Positions 34,565 to 44,112 of a stretch of 64,000 bases of DNA are shown here, one piece after another. Position 1 is the first letter of the stretch; each line of letters starts with the position of its first letter. A program made the translations under genes and the position numbers. The notes beneath the pieces are model-generated. The model was not told where the DNA came from and made no database searches. It saw nothing but the letters and a program-made list of their open reading frames with translations. The stretch comes from Caccoplasma sp905210875 (GTDB taxonomy: Bacteria; Bacteroidota; Bacteroidia; Bacteroidales; UBA11471), in contig OZ007034.1 in the NCBI GenBank assembly GCA_963931635.1, forward strand, positions 1,116,001 through 1,180,000, given 5' to 3'.

Positions 34565-37500
34565 ATGAAACACCAACGAATGTCCCAGATGCGTATGGGG
34601 GTGATTGCTTGCCTGGCTTTCTGTACCATGGCGGTAGAGGCACAGACCTATACTTATCAGTGGGAAGGTTTTGAAGAACTTGCCTGGGCAACTTCGAGTG
34701 CCGATGTTACAGTTGCTACGGGTAAATGGACGACAAACAAAAATCGTCAAAACACCGAGCAGGTTTATGAAGGAACGTTCAGTTTGCTCATCTCGTCAAA
34801 GGCGGGTCTTGTTACCCCTGAGCTGACCGAAGGTGCCGGTTCGCTGGTCTATTATGCACATGTGACCAACCGACAGGTCATGGTAGAGGTATCGACCGAT
34901 GGTATCAGTTGGACAAGTGTCGACAGCTACAAGGAGACGAGCGACTGGTCAAAGCATACCGTGTTTATAAACGATCCGGCGGTGAGGTATGTAAAGTTGT
35001 ATACCAACTCCAACAACCAGGTCTATATCGATAAGTTTGTTGTAACCCGGGCCGATGGTACAATGGCCGATGGTACGGTGCTTGTACCGGCCGTTGATGT
35101 ACCTTACTTCACACAGGATTTTGAGGCCGACGGGGTATGCCCCGGCAGCAAGGAGGCCGCCGCGACAGAGACAGCGATTGTCGTGCCCGGACAGGGAGAG
35201 TGGCTCTACTATAATGCTTATAAGGCTACCAATGAGTCATATATTGTAGACGGCTCGGCCCGTGCCCTCCGCATGCCCAAAGGGGGAGCTTATGTGGTAA
35301 CACCGGTTCTTGAACAAGGTGTGGCGTCGCTGAGTTTCATGGAGGGCCGCCGGGATAGAGATATTTCTGTGTATGCCTCCAAAGACAGTGGTATGACTTG
35401 GTCGTTGCTGAGAGTGTTCGAATCGGAAGACTTGAATACGTTGAAAATTTACGACCGTGAAGTCAATCGTCTTAAACTGGTGAACGAGAGTTCGAGCGAT
35501 GCCGATATAGATAATATTGCCGTAACCGGATTTCCCGAGGGAACACCTCCTGTTGTCTCGACTGGTGAGGCAACAGAGGTGGGTAGCTCGAAAGCCACGG
35601 TGGCAGGAGTACTTACCGATAAGGGTGACAAAAAAATGATAGAGTGGGGTATTTGTTGGAGCCTTGATGAGGCAGAGTGTACCCTTACCGATGCCTTGTG
35701 TGTGAAGGCCGATTCGGAGACGTTTGCCGTCTTGCTGACAGGCCTGCCCTGCGAGACCGAAATCTTCTACCGTGCTTATGCCCTGAGTATGGCAGGTGTC
35801 GCCTATGGCGAAGTGAAAAGTCTGCAGACAGCGGCCCCTTCGGTAGCTGTGCTGGCGGCCGATGAGCCTGTGGTCGATGAGACAATGGGCGATGAGGTGC
35901 ATATCTTCGTGCGCCTCGGTGCCACCGTTGAAGACAATGGCGGGGCCGAGCCCACGTCGGTGGGGGTGTGTTACAACACAACGGGCAATCCTACCCTCGA
36001 CGATGAGGTGTCGACGACATATCTCTACGGCGACGAGTTTGCCCAGTCGGTTGCGCTGCTGCCGCAAACCACCTATTATCTGCGGCTCTATGCCACCAAC
36101 CGTGCCGGTACCGGGTACAGCGAGGAGTTTACCTTTACGACTCCCGAACTTGTCATTCCCGAATATGCCCATCATATCTACTATGTCTCTACCGAAGGCA
36201 ATGATGCGACGGGCGACGGAACGCCGGAAAAACCCTTTTACAACATACAGCTGGCCGTAGACCGGGCTGTTGCCGGCGATACCATTTTTGTCATGGCCGG
36301 GACCTACAACTATACGACCCGCATCAACATTCCTACCATCGGACAGCGCAACAGCGGCATGATAGCCCTGCACGCCAAGGGCGGCCGTGCCATTCTCGAT
36401 TTCGGTGCCATGGAGCTGGGCGATAACAATCAGGGTATCCGTCTTACCGGCAGCTATTGGCACGTTTACGGACTGGATATCTGCAATGCCGGCGACAACG
36501 GTATGCTCATCGAACGCAACAAGCCCTCAGGCGGCGACTACAACTCTATCAAGGGTAAGACCGAAGAGGGACACGACAACGTGATAGAGAACTGCAAGTT
36601 CTATCGCAACAAAGATACCGGCCTGCAACTGAAAAATCTGGCCGAGAACAACCGTATCATCAATTGCGACTCTTACTTCAATGCCGACCCCGACCATGAA
36701 GATGCCGACGGTTTTGCCGTGAAGATTTCGCACGGTACGGGCAACTACTTCTACGGTTGCCGTGCCTGGCGCAACTGCGACGACGGTTGGGACGGTTTTG
36801 TGAAGACCGATGGCGGATTCCCCGACGACTGCACCACGACCTACGAGAATTGCTGGGCCTTCAACAATGGATACTTGGAGCAGGGCAACTCGACGGGCAA
36901 CGGCGACGGTAACGGCTTCAAGCTCGGAAGCGCATACGGTGCGCACAATGCGATACTGAACCGCTGTCTTGCCTTTGAAAACTACCAGAAGGGGTTTGAC
37001 CAGAACCATAACCCCGGCAGTATGATTCTCAACAACTGCACCGGATATGCCCGGCCGCTGCTCGAAAACAAGAGCCATTTCACCTATCGTATCGACGAGC
37101 CGGTATCGAGTGGCCACGAGGTTGTGCTTACCAACTGTGTGGCGGTGAGCGATGGCATCAGCGACCGCACCAAGTCGGCCTATGCTCCGTACAGCCTGTC
37201 GGGCAACCGGCTGACCATCGTTTCTTGCGACTTCAATACCTTGCCGGCCGATTATCAAAGTATCGACCCCACCGGTATGGACGGCGAGCGCGACGAGTTT
37301 GGCAACCTGCCCATACTCCCCTTCATGCGCATAGCCGAGGGTAACGCCCGGCTCATCGACAAGGGTACGCCGGTCATTCCCTATCCCGGCGAGAGCCGGG
37401 CCTCCGTGGGTATACAGTATCGGGGTGCGGCGCCCGACCTCGGTTGTTTTGAAACCGACGAGGAGATGGGTAGCGGCGGAAATGCTCTGGTCGAGGAGAA

Positions 37501-37753
37501 CGACGGGGCGTGTCGGGAACTGAATGTGCAGGTCATGCGTCTGGCTGCTGGCCAGCTGCTGGTTACGCTGCCCGATTCGGAGCCTTTGTCGAAGTGTGCG
37601 ATTTCGCTCATCGACATGTCGGGTCGCACAATTGCTGCCCACACATTCTACGGCAATACGACGGTTGTCGACGCGACCGGCTGCAAAGGGGTTGCGATAC
37701 TTCTGGTCAGAACGGCCGGCGCCGAGGGTACCGTCAAGTTGTTGCTGCCGTAA
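34565..37753 (+). CDS. Secreted PL9-type pectate lyase with probable type IX secretion tail
   Basis: A 1062-aa protein with a signal peptide (residues 1-26). Beta-sandwich and FN3-like domains occupy about residues 30-530 (e.g. GSSKATVAGVLTDKGD). A right-handed beta-helix of polysaccharide lyase family 9 type runs from about 535 to 980, opening with YYVSTEGND and carrying DGFAVK (catalytic Lys near 720) and NCDDGWDGF (Ca-binding acids). The last 75 residues (VTLPDSEPL..DMSGRTIAAH..GTVKLLLP) resemble the type A sorting domain of type IX secretion. It should cleave pectate by beta-elimination outside the cell. No SusC/SusD pair is next to it. Confidence 0.82.
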   Translation: MKHQRMSQMRMGVIACLAFCTMAVEAQTYTYQWEGFEELAWATSSADVTVATGKWTTNKNRQNTEQVYEGTFSLLISSKAGLVTPELTEGAGSLVYYAHVTNRQVMVEVSTDGISWTSVDSYKETSDWSKHTVFINDPAVRYVKLYTNSNNQVYIDKFVVTRADGTMADGTVLVPAVDVPYFTQDFEADGVCPGSKEAAATETAIVVPGQGEWLYYNAYKATNESYIVDGSARALRMPKGGAYVVTPVLEQGVASLSFMEGRRDRDISVYASKDSGMTWSLLRVFESEDLNTLKIYDREVNRLKLVNESSSDADIDNIAVTGFPEGTPPVVSTGEATEVGSSKATVAGVLTDKGDKKMIEWGICWSLDEAECTLTDALCVKADSETFAVLLTGLPCETEIFYRAYALSMAGVAYGEVKSLQTAAPSVAVLAADEPVVDETMGDEVHIFVRLGATVEDNGGAEPTSVGVCYNTTGNPTLDDEVSTTYLYGDEFAQSVALLPQTTYYLRLYATNRAGTGYSEEFTFTTPELVIPEYAHHIYYVSTEGNDATGDGTPEKPFYNIQLAVDRAVAGDTIFVMAGTYNYTTRINIPTIGQRNSGMIALHAKGGRAILDFGAMELGDNNQGIRLTGSYWHVYGLDICNAGDNGMLIERNKPSGGDYNSIKGKTEEGHDNVIENCKFYRNKDTGLQLKNLAENNRIINCDSYFNADPDHEDADGFAVKISHGTGNYFYGCRAWRNCDDGWDGFVKTDGGFPDDCTTTYENCWAFNNGYLEQGNSTGNGDGNGFKLGSAYGAHNAILNRCLAFENYQKGFDQNHNPGSMILNNCTGYARPLLENKSHFTYRIDEPVSSGHEVVLTNCVAVSDGISDRTKSAYAPYSLSGNRLTIVSCDFNTLPADYQSIDPTGMDGERDEFGNLPILPFMRIAEGNARLIDKGTPVIPYPGESRASVGIQYRGAAPDLGCFETDEEMGSGGNALVEENDGACRELNVQVMRLAAGQLLVTLPDSEPLSKCAISLIDMSGRTIAAHTFYGNTTVVDATGCKGVAILLVRTAGAEGTVKLLLP

Positions 37754-38191
37754 TGACTTGTTTTACTGCACTGAATTGATTTTGAATCTCTTTTCAGTAA
37801 AATAACCGGCAAGTTAATCGTGATGTTTGTCGGCCGTGTATGTCTGTCATGACGGTCAGATAAATATCCGGTTAACTTGTCGGTCATTAATGACGAACAT
37901 GTGAATGTCGCATAACTATCTATATTGCAAGTTTTATATTTGAGAGTACCAGCAATGTCATTAAAAGGGGTTCGGTATTCGGTACAATTTCAAGCATATT
38001 TAAAATAACCCTATTTTGATAGAGGGCCTTACCCCGCGTTTTTCAAATCGAGAGATTTATATTCATTGGTGAATAAATGGTATGTATCGAAATATGCTAG
38101 TTAAAATGAGTTTAGATGTGGCTTTTGTTAAGATTCTTGATATTTTGTTTGCTTTTTTTACTATTTTTGCCAGCCTAAAATAGAAGTACAC
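37754..38191. other. Gene-less stretch with an imperfect inverted repeat
   Basis: 438 bp without a gene. The arms 37805-37820 and 37869-37884 are 14/16 complementary around 48 bases that contain a smaller TCTGTC/GGTCAGA-like dyad. It could be a long terminator of the lyase gene or a protein-binding site. The rest is AT-rich and featureless. Confidence 0.45.
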
Positions 38192-39328
38192 ATGGAACCT
38201 ATAACGATTCGAGAAATAACAGGTCGGCGAGCCCTGAAAAAGTATGTACAATTCAATATCGACCTTTATAAGAACAATCCCTACAAGGTTCCTCCGTTAA
38301 TTATCGACGAAATCAACACATTCATTCCGGCAAAGAATCCTGCTTTTGAGTTTTGTGAAGCTATAAATTATATGGCTTATGAAGGGAAAAAGCCGGTAGG
38401 ACGCATAACGGGTATCATCAATCACAACCTCAACAAGAAGACCGGAAAGGCCGAGGCTCGTTTCGGATTTGTCGACTTTGTCGACGATACTCGCGTGAGC
38501 GATGCGCTTTTCGATGCCGTGGAGGCATGGGCCCGAGAAAAGGGCATGAACCGCTTGGTAGGTCCGCTGGGATTTACCGACATGGACCCCGAGGGGTTGC
38601 TCGTCGAGGGATACGACCAGTTGGGCACGATGGTGACCATCTATAATTATCCTTATTATGTCGACCACATCGAGCGGCGCGGTTTCACACCCGAATGCGA
38701 GTGGGTGGAGTTTAAACTCACCGTTCCTCCAACCATGTCGGAGAAGCATGCCCGAGTAGCCCAAATCGTGCGTCAGAAGTATCACCTACGTAGTATTGTC
38801 AGGGAATATACCAATATCCACAAACTGGCCCGGGATTATGGTCGTCAGATATTTGAGCTCATCAACGAAGCCTATAAGAATCTATATGGTTATTCGACAC
38901 TTACACCCCGACAGATTGACCACTATGTGAAGATGTATATCCCGGTGGTAAATCTCAAACATCTCTCGTTGGTTGTCAATGAAAAAGATGAACTGGTGGG
39001 TGTAGGCATTGCCATGCCGTCGATGAGCCGCGCCCTCCAAAAGGCAAAAGGCCGGTTGTTCCCCTTCGGTTTTATTCATCTGCTCAAAGCCATGAAAGGT
39101 AAGAACGACATCGTCGACCTCTTGCTGGTGGCCGTACACCCCGATTATCAGAACATGGGTGCCAATGCATTGATTTTTGATGATATTTTGCCCAACTTTA
39201 TCAAGGACGGGTTTAAATATGCCGAGAGTAACCCCGAAATGGTTACCAACAACAAGGTGCAGCAGCAGTGGCAATATTTTGAGCAGCAACAGCACAAACG
39301 TCGTCGCGCTTATGCCAAGGATATTTAA
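38192..39328 (+). CDS. GNAT-like N-acetyltransferase family protein
   Basis: A 378-aa cytoplasmic protein. The N-terminal half has FGFVDFVDD and RLVGPLGFTDMDPEGLLVEG. The C-terminal half has LLVAVHPDYQNMGANALIF, which resembles the acetyl-CoA-binding motif of GNAT enzymes. Proteins of this length and pattern are common single genes in Bacteroidetes and usually carry only a family label. The substrate is unknown. The next gene starts 12 bp downstream, so the two may be co-transcribed. Confidence 0.65.
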   Translation: MEPITIREITGRRALKKYVQFNIDLYKNNPYKVPPLIIDEINTFIPAKNPAFEFCEAINYMAYEGKKPVGRITGIINHNLNKKTGKAEARFGFVDFVDDTRVSDALFDAVEAWAREKGMNRLVGPLGFTDMDPEGLLVEGYDQLGTMVTIYNYPYYVDHIERRGFTPECEWVEFKLTVPPTMSEKHARVAQIVRQKYHLRSIVREYTNIHKLARDYGRQIFELINEAYKNLYGYSTLTPRQIDHYVKMYIPVVNLKHLSLVVNEKDELVGVGIAMPSMSRALQKAKGRLFPFGFIHLLKAMKGKNDIVDLLLVAVHPDYQNMGANALIFDDILPNFIKDGFKYAESNPEMVTNNKVQQQWQYFEQQQHKRRRAYAKDI

Positions 39329-39340
39329 GTCTCTTTGTGT

Positions 39341-39985
39341 ATGATGATGCCCACGTTTGTGCAGGTACTTGATTTTATTGGTACCTTTGCTTTTGCCATC
39401 AGCGGCATACGGCTGGCTTCGGCCAAGCGCTTTGACTGGTTCGGAGCCTATGTGGTAGGTTTTGTTACGGCCATCGGCGGCGGTACTATACGCGACCTGT
39501 TGCTCGATGTTACGCCTACCTGGATGGAAAATCCCATGTATCTCATTTGTACAGCGCTGGCGCTGGTATGGGTCATTGTGTTTGAAAAGCGACTGGTGCG
39601 TCTCGACATTACGTTCTTTATATTCGATACCATCGGTTTGGCCCTGTTTACGGTAGTGGGTGTAGGTAAGAGTCTCACGGCCGGATATCCTTTCTGGGTG
39701 GCTATTATCATGGGTAGTCTCACCGGTGCGGCCGGAGGTGTGCTGCGCGATGTCTTTATCAATGAAATCCCATTGATTTTCCGTAAGGAGATATATGCCA
39801 TGGCTTGTGTCGTGGGTGGGGTTATTTACTGGTTTTTTAACCTGTTGGGCATGGAACCGTATATCTGTCAGATTGTGGGCGGAGTCGGCGTGTTTGTTAC
39901 CCGTATCCTGGCGGTGAAATATCAGATATGTCTGCCGGTTCTCTCGGGCGAGACCGGCAGCAATGACGATAAAAAGGAAGAATAA
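39341..39985 (+). CDS. Trimeric intracellular cation channel (TRIC/UPF0126) family protein
   Basis: About 214 aa from ATG at 39341 (a TTG at 39335 is also in frame). It is an all-membrane protein with two repeated halves, each with a conserved Gly-rich stretch: TAIGGGTIRDLLLD and LTGAAGGVLRDVFINE. This repeat is the hallmark of prokaryotic TRIC channels (YicG-like), which pass K+ and other monovalent cations. The acidic/basic tail is GSNDDKKEE. It follows the GNAT-like gene closely. Confidence 0.85.
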   Translation: MMMPTFVQVLDFIGTFAFAISGIRLASAKRFDWFGAYVVGFVTAIGGGTIRDLLLDVTPTWMENPMYLICTALALVWVIVFEKRLVRLDITFFIFDTIGLALFTVVGVGKSLTAGYPFWVAIIMGSLTGAAGGVLRDVFINEIPLIFRKEIYAMACVVGGVIYWFFNLLGMEPYICQIVGGVGVFVTRILAVKYQICLPVLSGETGSNDDKKEE

Positions 39986-40081
39986 AAACTCTCCCTCTCT
40001 CTTACAGGACTCTTGTGTTATTACCGTGGCGTGTGCGGGGGAGAACGTTCCCTCGTTCGCTGTTGCTTAATTGCGGGCCGA

Positions 40082-40708
40082 TTACGGCTTGGCATTCAGA
40101 ATCGCGTCCAAATTTTCGCGCCAGTCGCTCCCGTTTGCCGGGCAGAAGGTGTGGAAGCCCAACTCTTTTCCCCGTGCGATGTTTGAGGTCCCGTCGTCGA
40201 CGAAGAGTGCCTCTTCGGGGCGAATGCCGCTGTCGTCGAGCAGATGGCGGAATATCTCGGGTGCCGGTTTGGTGTAGCCTATCCGGTAGGAGAGGTAGAG
40301 GCGGTCGGCATAGTCGGTGAGTGCTTTCCCTGAGGGAGTGAAGTCGGAGCTGCAAGCCCACGACATGACATACGGATTGGTGTTGCTGAGAATAAAAATG
40401 CGATACCGCTTTTTCAACCCTTCGATATAGTCGAGAATCGCCGGTGGCACCTCTACAAAAAATCCCAGCCAGGCGCTCTTTACCTCTTCAAAGGTAAGCT
40501 CCCGGCCGCAGAGCCGTCCCAGCTCGGCGCGGAAACCGGCTTCGTCGAGTTTGCCCTCTTCCAGTTCCTGAAAGATGCCCGACTGGTGGTATTTGTCGAG
40601 CCGGGCATCGGCATCGGCCAGACCTATACGTGCAAAAGCGGCCACGGCACGGTCGCGGTCGATGGTGGCGATGACGCCACCAAAATCAAAAATAAGAGTC
40701 TTTATCAT
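40082..40708 (-). CDS. HAD family hydrolase (phosphatase)
   Basis: A 208-aa protein beginning MIKTLIFDFGGVIATID. HAD motif I is DFGGV, motif II is FILSNTN, motif III Lys is in GYTKPAPEIF, and motif IV is ALFVDDG. The DFGGV form is seen in the subfamily containing sugar-phosphate phosphatases such as YihX. The frame is open 12 codons further upstream, but ATG at 40708 fits the family. The substrate is unknown. Confidence 0.82.
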   Translation of the reverse strand: MIKTLIFDFGGVIATIDRDRAVAAFARIGLADADARLDKYHQSGIFQELEEGKLDEAGFRAELGRLCGRELTFEEVKSAWLGFFVEVPPAILDYIEGLKKRYRIFILSNTNPYVMSWACSSDFTPSGKALTDYADRLYLSYRIGYTKPAPEIFRHLLDDSGIRPEEALFVDDGTSNIARGKELGFHTFCPANGSDWRENLDAILNAKP

Positions 40709-40833
40709 GTCGTTGTGCTGAATTGTGTGTAGTTGATATATCACTCTCTATCGATGGGTTGTGCGGTAAGCGGTGGCGTTGTTGCGGTAGGTGATATTCC
40801 GAGGCAACTCTCTTTGCATGAGGGTTGCAGCCC

Positions 40834-41370
40834 TTACCTGTCGATGCCGTCGCGCGAGAGTACCCCCTGTGTGTAGTAATGCTTCACCTCCTGCATCTCG
40901 GTAACGAGGTCGGCCGTGTCGATGAGAGCCTGTGGCGCGTAACGGCCGGTAATGACAACCTCGGTGTGCGGGTTGCGTGCCGCCAGCACTGCGAGAACCT
41001 CGTCGCAGGAGAGGAGCCCGAAGTGCAGGGCGATGGTCAGTTCGTCGAGTACGACGACATCGTAAGCCCCATTGGCGAGTATCTCGCGGCACCGTTCCAG
41101 CCCCTGCCGGGCCATATCGATATCTGCCTGTTCGGGGGCGCGGTCGATGTAGCAGCCCCGGCCCAGCGTCTCGACACAGAGGCGACCGAAGGCCGGCACG
41201 CGGCCGTCGAAGAGCTGCTCGGCCTTTGTCTCGTTGTAGCGCATCGACTTTACAAACTGTCCCACATAGACCCTCTTTCCCGCGCAGAGCGCACGCAGCG
41301 CCACTCCGAAGGCAGCTGTCGTCTTTCCTTTCCCGTTGCCGGTGTAGAGATGTATATATCCTTTTTCCAT
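40834..41370 (-). CDS. cobO: Cob(I)yrinic acid a,c-diamide adenosyltransferase
   Basis: A 178-aa protein beginning MEKGYIHLYTGNGKGKTTA. The P-loop GNGKGKTT and the later VVLDELTIAL (Walker B) define the CobO/BtuR family. It transfers the adenosyl group of ATP to the cobalt of corrinoids to form the coenzyme B12 form. The frame continues 20 codons upstream, but ATG at 41370 gives the normal N-terminus. A TATATTTG-type element lies only 6-13 bp upstream (41383-41376, minus), so any transcript from it would have almost no leader. It is divergent from the Dph6-like gene. Confidence 0.9.
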   Translation of the reverse strand: MEKGYIHLYTGNGKGKTTAAFGVALRALCAGKRVYVGQFVKSMRYNETKAEQLFDGRVPAFGRLCVETLGRGCYIDRAPEQADIDMARQGLERCREILANGAYDVVVLDELTIALHFGLLSCDEVLAVLAARNPHTEVVITGRYAPQALIDTADLVTEMQEVKHYYTQGVLSRDGIDR

Positions 41371-41415
41371 GCTTGCAAATATACACTCACTTTTCGGCAT
41401 CTCCATCGAAAAAAG

Positions 41416-41423
41416 TATCTTTG
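41416..41423 (+). promoter_or_regulatory. -7 element upstream of the Dph6-like gene
   Basis: TATCTTTG matches TAnnTTTG and lies 33 bp before the ATG. The -33 position holds only a partial TTTG match. Confidence 0.45.
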
Positions 41424-41456
41424 TCGCCACTCTCCGATACCGTAAAGAAAAGAACG

Positions 41457-42158
41457 ATGGAAAAAGCCGTATTCAATTGGAGTGGCGGAAAAGACTCGGC
41501 CCACGCCCTGTGGCGGGTGATGCAGGAACGGCGTTATGAGGTGCTGGCTCTGCTCACGACAGTCAACCGCGACACCCGCCTCTCGACCATGCACCATATA
41601 CCGCTGGCGTTGTTGCAGGCGCAGGCCGAGCGCATAGGTTTGCCCCTCTATGTGGTAGACTTGACGCCCCGGGGCGATATGTCCGACTACGCCTTGGCCA
41701 TGACTCGTGCCGTTGCCCACTTCAAGACCCTTGGCGTTACCCGGTTTATCTATGGCGACATATACCTGCACGACGTGCGGCGCTACCGCGAAGAGCAGCT
41801 GGCACCCCATGGCATAGAGGTTGTCGAGCCGCTTTGGGGCCCGCCCTCGTCGGTGGTGATGGAGCGTTTCCTGGCTACCGGCCTGCGGTGTGTCGTCGTT
41901 ACCACGATGCGCGACAGACTGGGAACCGCCGCTGTGGGGCGCACGGTCGATGCCGGCTTTGTGGCCTCCCTGCCTGCCGGTATCGACCCCAATGGAGAGA
42001 ACGGCGAGTACCACACCTTTTGTTACGACGGACCAATCTTCTCGTCGCCCGTGCCCTTTGCCTTGGGCGAGACCGGCGAGAAGAGTTACGACATTACCCA
42101 CGACGATGGCACGGTGCACACCTATACCTACTGCTCGGCTACGCTTCTCGCTCCGTAA
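41457..42158 (+). CDS. Dph6-related ATP pyrophosphatase (adenine nucleotide alpha hydrolase-like)
   Basis: A 233-aa protein. WSGGKDSAHALW near residue 8 is the PP-loop SGGKDS motif that binds ATP. EYHTFCYDGPIF near the C-terminus is the conserved E-x-HT motif of the diphthine-ammonia-ligase (Dph6) family. Bacteria lack diphthamide, so the bacterial role is unknown; members activate a carboxylate or carbonyl by adenylation for amide formation. An open frame extends far upstream, but ATG at 41457 matches the family start. Confidence 0.85.
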   Translation: MEKAVFNWSGGKDSAHALWRVMQERRYEVLALLTTVNRDTRLSTMHHIPLALLQAQAERIGLPLYVVDLTPRGDMSDYALAMTRAVAHFKTLGVTRFIYGDIYLHDVRRYREEQLAPHGIEVVEPLWGPPSSVVMERFLATGLRCVVVTTMRDRLGTAAVGRTVDAGFVASLPAGIDPNGENGEYHTFCYDGPIFSSPVPFALGETGEKSYDITHDDGTVHTYTYCSATLLAP

Positions 42159-42208
42159 CAGGTCGATGGGGTGGAATCCTCTCTCTCTCATTCGAGGGTG
42201 ATTGAAAA

Positions 42209-42240
42209 TTTCTGGCTTTGCAAGTAATATTGTATCTTTG
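42209..42240 (+). promoter_or_regulatory. Probable promoter of mntP
   Basis: TTTC at 42209-42212 (one mismatch from TTTG), a 20-bp gap and TATCTTTG at 42233-42240. The predicted leader is about 75 nt. I see no convincing manganese riboswitch (yybP-ykoY) fold in it. Confidence 0.5.
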
Positions 42241-42320
42241 TCGGGTCGGAAGGCCGTATCGGTTATCGAGTTGGATTGTCCGGCATTTTTAGACACATCG
42301 CATTAGAAATTGCACACATT

Positions 42321-42893
42321 ATGACCGCATTAGAAATTTGGGCCTTGGCCCTGGGGTTGGCCATGGATTGCTTTGCCGTGTCGATAACCAGCGGTATCAT
42401 CTGGGGGCGATTCCGTTGGAAACCCATGCTCACCATGGCCTTCTTCTTCGGCCTGTTCCAGGCATTCAATCCTTTTCTCGGTTGGTTGGGAACCCGCTAT
42501 TTCCGGCATCTCATAGAGAGTGTCGATCATTGGATAGCCTTCGGCATACTGGCCTTTCTGGGTATACGCATGATTGTGGAGTCGTTCAAGCCCGAAGATG
42601 AGAAACATTTCGACCCGGCCAGTCTCAAGGTCATACTCATGATGGCCGTCGCCACCAGTATCGATGCCCTGGCCGTAGGTATTTCGTTTGTGTGCGTAGG
42701 AATGAACCATTGGAGCGATTTGCCCTATCCGTTGGGCGTCATAGGCCTGGTGTCGTTCCTGCTCTCGCTCGTGGGCGTCTCGCTCGGAGTGAAGTGTGGC
42801 AGTTACGCCCGCAAGATACATGCCGACCTGCTGGGCGGAGTCATACTCTTTGCCATCGGCCTGAAAATCCTTATCGAGCATCTCATAGCCTGA
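42321..42893 (+). CDS. mntP: Putative manganese efflux pump MntP
   Basis: A 190-aa protein with six membrane helices in two repeated halves. The first half carries LAMDCFAVSI and the second SIDALAVGIS, the paired Asp-containing motifs of MntP. It exports Mn2+ across the inner membrane. ATG at 42321 (MTALEIWALALGLAMD) is preferred to the upstream in-frame ATG at 42276. Confidence 0.9.
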   Translation: MTALEIWALALGLAMDCFAVSITSGIIWGRFRWKPMLTMAFFFGLFQAFNPFLGWLGTRYFRHLIESVDHWIAFGILAFLGIRMIVESFKPEDEKHFDPASLKVILMMAVATSIDALAVGISFVCVGMNHWSDLPYPLGVIGLVSFLLSLVGVSLGVKCGSYARKIHADLLGGVILFAIGLKILIEHLIA

Positions 42894-43183
42894 CGGAACT
42901 ACTGTTTCCCTCGGAAAAGTGTATATGTGAGAAAATTGTGCAGTCAATCTTTATCGTTCGAGGGGACAAAGGATTGTATCGTTCAATTTTTTTGATGTAT
43001 GTCCTGGAAAAACATTTAATGAAATCATGGTATCTCCCGTTTAATTACCGTCAGCTTCAAATAGACGTTGATAAGTGATGACCTGTTATGTTACTGTATA
43101 TGTTTTTTTCAGGTTTTTGCTGTGAATATTAATGAAAAATTTATTATTTTTTGTTTTGATTCATTCACACCAAAAAATATACT

Positions 43184-44038
43184 ATGAATACACTATCGAA
43201 ACAATTGACTGAGCTTTACGAAAGCAAGTGGAAGGGGCTTATGGGACAAATCGAAGCCAATGGACTGCGTAACCAATTGCAATGTCCGTTCTTAATTTCT
43301 TTATTACGTTCAGGACAGAAAAAAGAGGAACGTGAGAAGGCTAGGAAAGCCGATGCTGATTGGTATCTGAAAAAAGAAAATCCTAAAAATGAAGAATGGT
43401 ATACCAAGGCCGATATTAAAATTATGTTTTTTGGACAAGAACCACATTATTGGGGTAAGGATTTGGATGTGGGCGATCTCATGAGTGCTTATGAAGATTT
43501 TCTTGATGACAAGTTTGTTGTGGAAGGAGATGGTGGATATTTCAATGAAGATGAAGTTGGTAAGGCGAGGATTTTTCGTTTTGCCATTAATGGAATAATG
43601 TCGTGCATGAGAGATGACATATTGCAGGCCTATCCCGGCAAGAAAGTCTCGATGATATGGAATAATATATCCAAATTGTCAACCTTGGAAGGGGGCCCTG
43701 TCAATATGCGTATACACGAAATAGAACGCAACTATTTCCATGTCATTCCACAGGAAGTCCAGATACTTAAACCGGATATTCTAGTTTTCTTCACAGGTCC
43801 TAGCCAAAACACATATTATGAGTATATTAAGGAAAACTTTACTTTACTGGGTGATCCGTTGCCTATAGGTGGTCTGCCAGTAGATGATGTTGCCAAACTC
43901 TCTGTCGAAGAAGCGCCGTTGGCCTACAAAACTTATCACCCCAATGCCAAGAAGACAGATGGATTTCATTGGAAGAATTATAATGCCATTCTTGACGATA
44001 TCAAGGAAAATATAGACAAACTGCTCAATAAAGAATAA
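43184..44038 (+). CDS. Orphan protein with uracil-DNA-glycosylase-like motifs
   Basis: A 284-aa soluble protein. IMFFGQEPHYWG (residues about 80-91) resembles the water-activating GQDPY-type motif of uracil-DNA glycosylases. DILVFFTGP (about 199-207) resembles the middle strand, and TYHPNAKK (about 252-259) resembles the HPSP/HPxxR DNA-binding motif. The order and spacing fit the UDG fold, with a helical N-terminal extension rich in charged residues. The gene looks more AT-rich than its neighbours, suggesting transfer. It could be a DNA repair or defence glycosylase, or another member of the superfamily. Confidence 0.5.
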   Translation: MNTLSKQLTELYESKWKGLMGQIEANGLRNQLQCPFLISLLRSGQKKEEREKARKADADWYLKKENPKNEEWYTKADIKIMFFGQEPHYWGKDLDVGDLMSAYEDFLDDKFVVEGDGGYFNEDEVGKARIFRFAINGIMSCMRDDILQAYPGKKVSMIWNNISKLSTLEGGPVNMRIHEIERNYFHVIPQEVQILKPDILVFFTGPSQNTYYEYIKENFTLLGDPLPIGGLPVDDVAKLSVEEAPLAYKTYHPNAKKTDGFHWKNYNAILDDIKENIDKLLNKE

Positions 44039-44063
44039 CCATATAACCTCTTTGGCACAACTT

Positions 44064-44112
44064 AACCACACCTTTGCATTTATCATAATGCAAAGGTGTG
44101 GTTTCTTTTTTC
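44064..44112 (+). terminator. Terminator of the UDG-like gene
   Basis: A perfect 17-bp stem (44064-44080 and 44087-44103) with a 6-nt loop, followed by a T-rich tail. The remaining 220 bp up to the DUF1349 promoter hold nothing recognisable. Confidence 0.9.

Noticed and set aside
42240..42320. Manganese riboswitch in the mntP leader
   Set aside because: Leader is short and I see no convincing paired helices or conserved loop of the yybP-ykoY family.
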